Assembly: GCF_003672135.1 (NCBI RefSeq)
Contig: NC_039517.1
Location: 10,502,601-10,566,600 of the forward strand
Reading direction: 5' to 3'
From: Ooceraea biroi
Taxonomy: Eukaryota; Arthropoda; Insecta; Hymenoptera; Formicidae
DNA length: 64,000 nucleotides
Shown here: piece by piece, positions 14,801 through 26,800 of the stretch
How the letters are laid out: every line of letters starts with the position of its first letter
How positions within the stretch are numbered: the first letter of the stretch is position 1
Made by a program: the position numbers and the translations under genes
The notes under the pieces: model-generated
What the model saw: the letters and a program-made list of their open reading frames with translations, nothing else
The model's database searches: none
Told to the model about the DNA's origin: nothing

Positions 14801-17800
14801 TGCACGCAAAACAGCTTGTTTTACAGGGGAGATACCCAGAGGTGCATCTGTCAGAGAAAACAACATTCGCCTCGTGCTCGCGCCACTCGACGATTATTTT
14901 CCACGTGTTGCTGCCGCGCGCGCGCTGCCATTGATCGGTGCCGATGTCGGATCGTGACATGGATGTTCTCTTAATTGGATGACGCGTCCGTTAATTCCGC
15001 AGCGAGCCGCGAAACTTTGCGCCAACTTTCGCGAGCCGCTGATCCACGTTACATCGCGTTAACACCTTCGGAACTGGCTTTCTTTTTCAGGAAAGCTCTC
15101 TGCGACGATATAACACGGGACTTGCACGCTATACAAATGTAAAAGAAATACGCAAAATTGTGATAAAAATCGCAGGAGTCACGTGCGCGTGTTAAACATG
15201 TGATTAAAATAGGTAAATTCCAAAGAGAAAGGTGCGAAGATCTAATCAAAAAACAAAAAACCTCGTCAATTATTGGCGATAGAAAAACTCAATTAAATCG
15301 TAAAGCAAAAGCTTGTATGTACATGCCACCAGCTTCGACTGATGTTGCCCCTCGAGAAAAACGAGGCTATCGAGTCGCGTTTCCCTGACTAATTGTGGGA
15401 TTATTTCGACTTGGAAAACTCTCGCGAAACATTTAATCTAAACTGATCGCGACTGCGGCATCTCGTAAGAGAACGGGAAATAATCGTCGAAGAAGCTGCC
15501 GAGATATATCGAGCAAAGGCGTACTGAGGTATTTAGAGGTCGCGTAGTAGTAGTAATGGTGAATTTGGTGATGGTGAATAATTATCTTTCTGGCTTGGTT
15601 GCATCAAAAAATGTGTGGGCAAACGAATGAGATCGGGTCTTGAGAAAGAGAAAAAAAGACAAAGAGAGAAAGAGAGAGGGGGCGGGTTAGGGTATCTGAA
15701 GTATCTCGGGGGCCGGGGGGAGTGGGTTGTTGGGTATTGACTGGTAATATTATATCACTCTAATATATACTACAAGAGGCTCGGAGGAGAATTTTCTTTG
15801 ATCTTTTTTCGGGGCCGCGTTGGTGTCGGGGCCCGATAATCCTACCTTGAAGAGCTGTACGCCAATGACGGCGAACACGAACTGCAGGAGGCTGGTGACG
15901 AGGACTATGTTTCCGATAGTCTTTACCGCTACGATGACGCACTGTACTACGTGCTGGGTTCACAACATTAATCATATATATATTCGCCCTTCGTGGAGAG
16001 ATGGGAATTATATGCGCCGTGTCGCGTTCACGTTTAACATGTACTTTTCGCCGGCTCAGTGAATCCGAGCACTCTCTCGAATCGCGAAAGTATTCTGCTC
16101 GTCGAGAGAAAGAGAGAGAAAGAGAGAGCGACCGGGAAATCCTTCGTACCTTGTCGAGATTCTAACGAAGGATTCAAGATGAATTCTAAGGTCAAAAAAT
16201 TAATGTTTTTCGATATAATTGGCAGATTTGTCCAAATTTCTGTTTCGTTAGACCCGACACCGAGTGCGCGCGCGCTGGAAAAAATACGCCACATACGATA
16301 AATTAATAATTATATTTCAATGGTTTTCCCGTGAATAAATTCTATGAATAAATTCGTATTATTGTAGCTATCGCGCGATTATTCTCGCGTAATGAAAAAT
16401 TCAGGAATAACGATGGGATAACAACTCGTTTTGTCGCGATTATCCCGCGAATTGCGCTCAGCGCTCTTCCATCATTCGTACTGATGTAATTGCAAGTGAA
16501 TCGTTTGGTGAACAACGTCGCGCTGACGAAAGGCTACGGGGGCGACTCTTTAATTTAGCTGGCTGTGAACATTACGGTATATTATGGCCTCTGGCGTTAC
16601 TGTTACATCTACTTCGTTGGGCGTATGCTGTGAATTGGGCCGGTTTTAGCGGACTTACAGATAGATGAGACGAATGAAAGAGATACCTTTAGTCCCTTGG
16701 CGCGATTGATGGCACGTAGCGGCCTCAAGACACGCAATACTCGAAGCACCTTGATGAAGGAGAATGCGCCTTTCGCGCCGGAACTGCAAATATAAAATAA
16801 ATCATGTCCTTAGCATAAAATCAATTGAGAAATGCATGATGGAGCAAGTTTTATCTCTCAAGTAAATTCTTTCCGACGGAATGTTAGCTGGAGCGAATTT
16901 TTACATAAAAAGATAATAAAAAGTATACTTGTAATGATGCAACATATGAAGATTCCATACCTATACGTCATCGAAACGAGAGAAGCACAAACGACGAGAA
17001 GGTCGAGCAGATTGAAAGCCGACCGGCAAAACGCACCGTCGTGAATGATGAAGCCGTACGAGATCATCTTGAGGCAGATCTCGATCGTGAAGATGGTCGT
17101 GAAGAAGTAGTCAAAGTAATTTAGAATCTGCAACATGCAGGACGCACGCCGATTAATTCACGTGAGACGTTGTCCCTCGTTCCCCTGGCTGAAAAACCAA
17201 AACAATACCTGATTCCTGTACGACGAAGCTTTCAGCGGATCCTCCGCAGCCAACATGGCAGACGAAATCATGATGCAGATCAATATCACGTTGCTGAAGT
17301 AGCTGTGATTGCAGAACCAATGGCAGAAAACGCGAAACCTGCGAAATGCAATTGGAAAGAAACGTGATCCGGAGAAGACACTTGAGAAATGGGAAGGTTG
17401 AGAAAATCCACTTGTTTTTCATCTTGTTTTGACAACTGGATTGTAAAAATTATATTTCACTTCGAAATTCGCTTCTGTACCTATTAGTGCTCGAGAAAAT
17501 GAAGAACGCCGAGCCCGCCGGTATCGGCTCCTTTTTATTAGCCATATTGTACTCGGACATCCTTCGCGGTCTAGCCGACACTTCCTGTCCATCATCTGGA
17601 AGAGAATCTTCTTTGTTATTCCTCGTCGTAAGTTTACTGAATTTGATCGTTTTTTTTTTTCGTTTTAAAGCTTTTAAAATATTTGAAAATTTTAATAGAG
17701 AAATACAATGAGCGCACCTTGCATTTCTTCTACTTCACCCTCTTCTTCCTCCTCCTCCGCTTCTTCGTCGGACTCAATGTTTAATCGCACCTTATGCGTG

Positions 17801-20800
17801 TTTATATCCTCGCTTTTTTCCGATCTGCTGAATCAGCAGATAATTATTTGAAACTCCTGAATATTTATTATGCAATCTCTCTCTTCGATTCCTTATTTAT
17901 CTCTAATTCTAATTTACAATGTATGTATACACGACAAGCACGTTAATTAAAAGTTTATAGCGGTTTTTAACGAAATTCAATTTGAAATTCCAAAAATTGT
18001 TGACAAAGTTAAACAAACCACTACTCCGCAGTCCACGAACTGTGAATATCGGCTTCTCTCGGCGAGCTCTCGCGTACATTATCAACCATAATAGCGTTGC
18101 ATAAAGAGAGAGAGAGAGAGATGCGTAATAACGTTCTCCGATCTCGTTAATGTAATAATGCACGGCGCCGTATCGCGACTTACGTTGCATCACGAGAGTA
18201 GAGCTTACGTTTCGGTATCGAGTGCGGCCTCGTAGTCTTCCATTGTCTCGTTAGGGTCGTGCTCGAGATCTGTGCCGCCGCCCTCGTCTTCACCCTCGAT
18301 ACCTTCGCCACCATCGTCGCCGGCCTCGCCGCTGACTTCGTCCCTTGCCGGTGAAGCGCTGCGAGATTTATTTTTCTCCGCCTGCGGGATTGAATAGGAG
18401 GTATATCTGTCAAGTGATCCGGTTAACATGCGAGCAATAGTTGCCTCGCACAAAAGATATTTCGCTGGATGCAAGCACAGTAAACGCACCATGAAATTTC
18501 ACGGGACGGAATAGAGTTTATTGAAATTAAGTGGGAGGAATTAAAACTGAATGCGCGACGAACTCCTGGCGAAAATTTTTCTGCTACATTTCACGAATCG
18601 CAATTTGTTTCTTTATTTATTACGATTTACATGACGCACAGCTGTGTAAAAGGTGGCCATCAGGCTACGCTTAATTCAAACGATAGACGCACAATTTCAC
18701 GTGAATTATTATTTTACTTGTGTACATCGGAATATATCCTCTTGGTAAAATACGTTCCGGATACATTTTGCAGAGCATAACATTTATTAACGACTGTCAG
18801 AGAGATGATCCGTTGAAAAGAATTAAATTTGTCGTAGAATTTTGATTGATGGTTTTAGACTGAATAACGCCGACCAATGACGAAACATCTATATCGGATT
18901 TATTAAATTTTATAGCTAATATTGTTTCATGGTGATTAATATCATAATTATGCAAAGCTCTTTACGCAAGCTGATAACACAGATTCGCAAGTGCACGTGT
19001 AGAATGTATGCACAAACGTTTGATTTATGATCGTTATCGCGACGCGTTTGCCGAGTTCACGAATTAATTATACGTCCGCAATTTTCGCCGCTCATTTTAC
19101 AAGTTTTTCATCAGTGTTATTCGGTTGTTATCTAATACAAGCTTGGTTAACCAACTTCCAAACTTTGCCGCTCCGCGGTTTTAAACTACCTCATGAGCAA
19201 AAGTGCGTTGTTCCCACCGCGCAACTTTGTAAATTGGAACAGCTGCACATCCGATAAAGAAAGCACACGATATACGGCCACTTTTCTGGTATCTTCGTGT
19301 AACGCTCATAACATGACTCATTGTAATAGCATATAATTGTAATAAGTATGTAATTGTAATAAGGTCACTCAACACGTACGTGCTTCTCTTTTGCTTTGAT
19401 GAAATATCTTAAACTTCTCATTTTAACATCAAACAAGCAAAGAGAGAGAGATTTTCTTGAACAAATCCAGAATTGTTTCTTCCTCAAGAAAAATTTTCGG
19501 CAAGGGCCATAACTTTCCTTCACTTTTTTAATTTCCTGTTCCAACCAGCTCGGCCGAAACTTTTAATCAAGATCGGAAGAAAAATGGTCCTTCAACCGCG
19601 CTCGGCCTTTGAAACAAGTTACTCCGACGTGCGACGAGTCCGATGGCTTACGCGTCACACGTTGTTGTCGGTGTTGTCGATGTGAGCGGAAGAGAGGAAA
19701 TTAGAGCAGCGTTCTTTCCACTGCCATTTACGAGCGTTAAACATGATGCTCATTTACTTGCACGCGGATGAGTGTCGCCTCGTTGTCGTCGCCTTCATCG
19801 TTAATGCCTTCAAAACTCACTCGAGCGGACTTGTATTGTCTATAATATCCTCGTGATACTCACTTCTCGCGAATGCTTTGCGGGATGCAAATATGCACTT
19901 CTCCGGCAAGAGGCTATATGGCCAAATTGGCCCGATCGTTTATGGAATCCCGGAGGAAACAGCACGTTAGAGAATTATGCGGCTGTAAAGTCTTTCAGTC
20001 GACAATTTTATCGTTTTAATGATCCGTTACGTCAGAAGCATACTGAAGTGTCACATATATGTGATTCTTAATAACAGTGACAGCATTTTAATCGAACTTA
20101 ATTGAGAACGAGAAAAGATGATTTTCAGATTTCAGAATTTTGTGGCTAGAAGAGAGAGAGATGAATCTAATATCGTGATATTATATTATATATAGACATT
20201 AAATCGCATTAGATCATCATCGATCCACCACATTATAAATTCAAGCGATACTCACCTCCTCTTCAGCCTCCTTCTCGATGGCAGTTAGGGACTCGGCGTC
20301 AGCGAGATTGTCGACAGCGATAGCCAAGAACACGTTCAATAGGATATCTGCGTTGCTATCTTCGTCAAGGATCGATTAAAATTTATTGAATATCAGACGA
20401 GGTCGATATCACGCGAGGCAACGAGAGCGCCTTCGGCTCGACGCTCTCGACGTCACGAGTAACAACCGTTCGTCGCGGATCGTTTTCTCTCTGACAAAGG
20501 ATACAGTTACCGCATATGAAGAGAATGATAAAGTAGACGCAGGCGAGCATGCCGACATCGGCGACACCGCCGTAAGCTTGGATTCCGATGTACATCACGA
20601 CGTTCCAATCCTCGCCGGTTAGTATCTGGAAATAGAAAAATCGAACGAACCATTTGGAAAACCGCGAAAATGGTGGAGAAAGAAAAAGAAACAGGTAGAA
20701 AAGCGCGAAAACGAAGCCGATGGTATCCGCGCGTATAAATCGTGAATGTGACTTGGCGAGAATGCAGAACCGCGTTCTCGCAGCTTCTCTTCTCTATTTT

Positions 20801-23800
20801 CACGAAATAGTTAAATACCTGGAACACGGTGAGCAAGCTCTGCCAAAAGCTGTCGAAATTGTGACGCGTCTTTTCCTCCGTGTCGCAGAAATTGAACTTT
20901 CCACCGAAGACCTATTTAAAGGACAAACTTTGAAGAATGAATGAGAAGCGCCGCTACGTCTCGAGACGCTTCACGTTACGTTTACCTGCATGCCCAGAAG
21001 AGCGAAGATGACGATGAAAAGGAAAAGCAGGAGCAACAGGGAGGCGATCGATTGTATCGAGTTCAGTAAAGAGGCCACTAAATTCGAAAGTGATCTCCAA
21101 TATCTGCAAGAGAAAAAGAGATTCGCAGCATGACCTCGCGTAAATCTTCAACATCAACAATTGACGCGTTCTCTCCGAGGATATTGCAAGGATATTACGA
21201 GGATACCCATCGTGATTATCATATGACGAATACTAGTAACGGTAATTTCGTAAAGTATAATACGTTAGGCCATCGTAGATAAAACATCTCGAAGGCGTCG
21301 ATCGCGGAAAGAAAGGAAGATCGGTACTCACTTCGTTACTTTAAATACCCTGAGCAGCCGGACGCAACGGAGTACGGAAACGCCAAGAGACGGCATCACC
21401 TGTGTATTTGTAAGTATCATTTCGGTGATCGAACCGATCACCACGAAGCAATCGAAACGATTGAACAACGAGACGAAGTAACCCTGTGAAACAAGTTATA
21501 CCGAACGTTAAACACATTTACGTACGTAGGAAGATCCATGCTCAACAAATTGATCTTTTTTTTTATTAACACCATTTGTGATTGGAGAATATTGCAATTG
21601 GAGGATATTGCAATTGAAGAAAAAAATGTCACGATCGGCACTTACCTGAAAGCCTAAACTGTACATTTTCAGCATCATCTCCATGGAGAAAAGCACGATG
21701 AAAAACATGTTCGTAATCTCTGGCGACAGAGGAAAGAAGCTCGCATTACGAAACACATTAGCGATGGTGTCGGGGTGGTTTATAATTAAAAGCAAAGTCG
21801 CAGGTCGACTAACTTGCACCGACTAACATTTCCGCCAACCGATGGTATTTACCTTGAAAATCGTCCAACCAGTGCGGCTGATTGTAGTGCTCCGTAGCGA
21901 GAACGCCGGTATTCAAGAAAACCAGAACTATGATCAGCCAATAGAAGAACTGGGACTTGACAGCCTTCCTGCAGGCTCTTCGCATCCGTCTGTTCACTCT
22001 ACGAATTCACATTACAATACGCCATGTAACCAGAGATTCCGCGTACACACAGACGCTTAGTGAGTCTTTCAGCTTGTCGAATAATTAATCGCTTTGATCT
22101 CTGCGTTGATGTTTCCGCGCACGCGAGAAGAAAGAAAAAAATACGATTCGGGGAAAAGAATCTTTAGATCGTCGATCGCGTTCAAGTTCCAGCTCAGACG
22201 AACCAGAATCTACGAAGCTATTACTTATCTGTCTATTGAGATACGATTTCGAAACGAAAATGTGGAAGACTCTAAACGACCCCAATTACCTGTCTAGGTC
22301 CCGCTTCTTCTTCTTCCAAACCGACTCCTGCTGGATACCTTCCTCGTCACCCTCCAGTTGGTCCGTGCTTTCTATCTCGTTTTGTTGCTTGACTGCTCGA
22401 ATATTGTCAATTAATTAATTAGCAGCCATAATTAGCATGCCGTAAATTATATTCAAAGAGACGTTGCATTCCCTTTCTCGTTGGACACATACGTACTTTT
22501 CCCATCCTGCATCTTCGGCTCGTTGGTCTCCTCGATGTCCTCGGCCTGGGTGATCCAGTCGAGGTAGCCCCTGAGATCGTCCTCGATTTGCTGTTTCTCC
22601 CTGAGCTTATGAAAGTCGCCACGCGCCTTGGCCTTCTCTCTCTCTTTGGAGAATTCACTGTACAGCAAGCGGCGGGACAGACGCATGTAGGATCGCGTCG
22701 CGTGATTAGAGACGACGTGCGCGAGACGCGTGTAATTGGAACATTGAAAAGCGATGAAACGGAAATCGAGACGCGCGTGAAAAGGGGCCCCCGCGCTTTA
22801 TCCGCCCGCGCTTCTTCGATCCCTCGCTCTCGCGGCCGAGGAGGATGGAAGAACAGGATACGCGCGCGGCCGCGGCGGTATAAATGCATCCTCGTGCGTA
22901 TATCATGAAATATCCAGTGAAATGCGCACGCGACGCGACGTTATCCACCTCGTTTACAATCTCTTCTCTTTTATACGACACGCAGAATGAAAGCGGATCA
23001 CAGAATGATCCGTGCCACTGATGATCTAATTATTCCAGGAGGAACGCTTTTTAATGAAAGCACGTTTCCATGAAAAATTCCTTCGGCAATCATTCCTTCG
23101 GCAATCATTCCGACGTTTATTTCGACATATAAAACTTTTTATTTAATTGAGTGGATTTTACTGAAAATTTTTTCTTTATAGAATGTAATGAGAGAAACGT
23201 ACGCCGGTAACATTCCAATTTAACAATTTCTAATGATTCGATAATTTTCGAACGTTGGAAACTTCGGAACATGCTGCAACGTGTGTATCTGACCGTGCTT
23301 GGGATAATAAGAGTGTTTGCGCACTTGGCGTTAAGGGACAGATAAAACGTAAAAAGGGAAGGAAGTGTTAAACGCGCTTATCAATACCGTTTCCACGCCT
23401 CGATTAGTCGTGCATCCTTTACCGATATGCAACCAAGTGTACGCGTGTGTATACAGCAACCTAAGAAAAAGATATTTTTATCGTGTCCCCTCATCGAAAA
23501 CTACAAAACGCCACAAGGATAGAGATCTCGTAAGCTGATTAACCGGGTTATATCTTTCAAAACGATCCCCTTTAAAGAACGTAAATATTCCAAGGATAAT
23601 CGTTCTGTGTCATCAGTCGACGCATTCACGTGCGTATTTAAATAAAAAGTACGCAATATTTATAATCTATCTTTCTGGATATATTTTCATCAAAAAAGAG
23701 AGATTGAACGAATTCAAGAAAAGCTGTGTGGATCTCATCTTTCGCGAAAGGGTGGAAATCTAGCGAAATATCTCTCTTGATGATTCTTACCCGGACAGCA

Positions 23801-26800
23801 CACCAAGAATTAGGTTCATCACGAAGAAAGCCCCAAGGATGACCATCGAAATGAAGTATATCCATTGCCACGAACTTCCCATCGCGTCCTCGATCTAGGC
23901 AAAATGCAATGTGCAGAAGTATTATTTCTTTTTCAGGAAACCATTAATCTTGTTCCACGGGCAGTATTGAAAGAGGCGTTCAATTAAGGCGTCGTCAACC
24001 CAATACTAATGTTTAACTTTGAACAATGCAAACTTCATTACGTTTTCGTCATCAATCATAATTATATCGATTGATATTAAGTGAATATATTTTATTATAA
24101 TCTCAAATACGATATTTCAAATGAGACGTTTCAAATGAGATGTTTTACGTTCAGAATTTGTATTAAGCAGTGGTTTTACATTGTAAAGCACATCCGTCCA
24201 GCCTTCGAGGGTGATGCATTGGAAGACCGTGAGCATGGCCAGTCCGAAATTGTCGAAATTCGTGATGCCGTAATTAGGGCCCTCCCAGAACTGCTTGCTG
24301 CAGTAGTACTCGGGTCCGAGCCGGGAGCACTGGTAGCCACTCGAGCCGCATGGTACCGGATTCTCCATTATTTCATCTGCGACATAAATCCGACTAGAAA
24401 TTACGTCAGGTAGGCCTTAATCTTACATAAGGATCTGACTAAGTAAGCGTAAGAGATACTCCAAATCTCGGTATACCTTGAGGTAAGAATGAGAATTGAA
24501 TAAAAAAAAAAACTTTTACGCACATTATAATGATTAGGTCTCTATTACTATTCTAAAGTATTAATTTGGTGTATTATGAGTATATGCTTTACAAAATTTT
24601 AAGCAGATCTTTTTGAAACTTTTTTGGATTGTGGCTCAAAGATTACACACGCTGGCGCGTATGTAAAGAAAAACATTTGTATCTTGTGAAATTGATTTAT
24701 TCCGTTAAAATCGAGGAATAATTTAAACAGTAATAAATGAGAAGTTTAATCTGGAAATACAATATTTAAATTTTTTGTTATCGTCTATAAATTTGGATAT
24801 AACAATCAATACGAAAGTTTTGTTAAATAAATACATGAATACTTTTGAACATTTTAATATAATAAACACATGAATATTTTTGCACGTTCTGTAGTTAATA
24901 TGTAAAAATATGCAAAAGCATAGCAAACTTGAAATATTACAATGTTTCGGCTGTTGCGTTGGTTAATGAAAGGAACCTCTGTTAGACCGAGATATAGCTA
25001 ATACAGCCTTATAGGCTTGGATCCAATAAAGAAGTGGTAAGAATAATTGATATCACCAAGATTCAATTCAACAATTCGAGACAGTTTGGTGTTAATCTCA
25101 TTTATTAAATAATACTTTAAAGAGTCGCAGTGAAATGCACGGGATAATCTCGATTAACTCGCAATCATACGGTGGATTTATAAGCGACTATACTACTTTC
25201 AGTTGAATGCTCACGGATTCGGCTGTCTAGCCACGCAATCGCTAAGGTGACTTAAACAAAATTTTTCTAGGAGATTTAAAGGTCTTCCTTTCTGGTGATG
25301 TCGTTCAGCTATTTTTGACTAAATCAGAATCTCCAAAACAGGGAGACAAATAGAGAAAGTATCGATGGTGTAAAAATAAGATTGTCAACGAGATCATACT
25401 TGACTTACAAACAGCTTGAACAATGGCCGATCGAAATGCAGTTAGTTATTTAATACTTTAACCAAATTTTCCGTGTGGCCTGAAACAACATATAATGTAA
25501 ATAAACTATCAATTTCTTATTGCGAAACGTACTTTTCATCGAAATATATCCGTCTTTCTTTTTTATGATTTCTTTAAAGTTTCCGCATTCCTGATACGAG
25601 TTTCTGTTATTTTTCCTACAATATTTGTCTTCAGGCATCTTGTAATAACTTTTGTTCTTCTGCTTTTGAACATTTTTGTCTAATATTTCTGTTCAATTCA
25701 TCCCACAAAATAACTCGATCAGATTACGGTTCGGTGACTGTGGCGGTCAAACCATTGTTTGTAAAATCCCTATTTTTATTTTTCTTTATATGTATAATTT
25801 TCACATAATTTTGAAAATTAAACTTTGGATTATAATCTTGTAAAAAATAAAAGTGCGATTAATGAGTTACAAGTCTCAAAGCATTGTAAATCTTCGGCTG
25901 TAATATTTGTGCTCTTCTTTATATAAAATTCCATCTATTTTTACTAAACCTCGTGTTCCTTGGAATGAAAAACATCTTCAAAATGAAAATAGAACCATCT
26001 ACATGCTTCACAGTGAGTACAACACGTTGTGATATCATTCTTTCATTCAACTTCTGCCAAGCAGAACTTCGCATATATTAGAACCAAACACCTGAAACTT
26101 TGATTCGTCAGTCTACAATACTTTCTTCCACGTGTCCACTGTCCAATTTTAATGTTCTTTAGGTTCCATTTAGGTCGTTTCAATTTATTTACAAGTGGCT
26201 TTTTTGCCACAATTCGGTCATGTAATCCTGTCGCTAATAATCTTCGTTTAACAGTAGGCACAGGATTCTCTTTTATTTTATTTAATCGACGCAGATATCT
26301 GGAGTTGTGAGTAATCGGTCTCGTTGCGAAATTATCTCAATCCTTAAATCCTCATCATCAGTTATTAGACTTTAAGTTGTTCACATCGTTTCCGCGATTG
26401 TAAACACCGATACTTTTCTTTGCGTTTTACAATATATTGCACTGCACATGATTTGATGATTCCAATATTTTTGTGATTTCTTTAATTGATAGTTTTTCAC
26501 TTCGCAATAGTTGCTTGCCTCTAGCCATGTTTATCTTGCGAGAAATTTCATCATCCAAGTCAACACAAAGTATTGATAACAAACCAACCTGTTGTCAACA
26601 AAACAAACTGTTGATTTTAACGGTTTGACGTTCGAAATCTTAGATAAAACATAGAATACATATATGTCAAAATATATCAAAATAGAAAGGCAGAATTTTC
26701 AATAAAATACGCGTTTCCCAATAAGTTAATGTTCTATTTATAATAGATTTGATATTTTAAGTTTGTTATTTTCTTGTATGTACTTACTATTATCTTTTTA

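Larger units (their letters stand above)
8656..15845 (-). other. Sequence between the two IIIS5 exons (7.2 kb)
   Basis: No other coding match was found. It holds a C-rich tract (on the transcribed strand) just downstream of exon 24a (15678-15735) and another upstream of exon 24b (8793-8870). A microsatellite cluster (10102-10430), a foldback element (11196-11339) and a GT run (11792-11822) also occur. Confidence 0.7.

Noticed and set aside
20511..20625. Exon 16 ending at the GTAACT donor
   Set aside because: Frame is kept, but it would delete the conserved GNY and make ICDILLN. The U12 donor six bases on restores the family sequence and has a matching branch site.
22706..22981. Minus-strand ORFs next to exon 9
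   Set aside because: They run through intron DNA and are interrupted by the exon 9 acceptor; no similarity to channel sequence.
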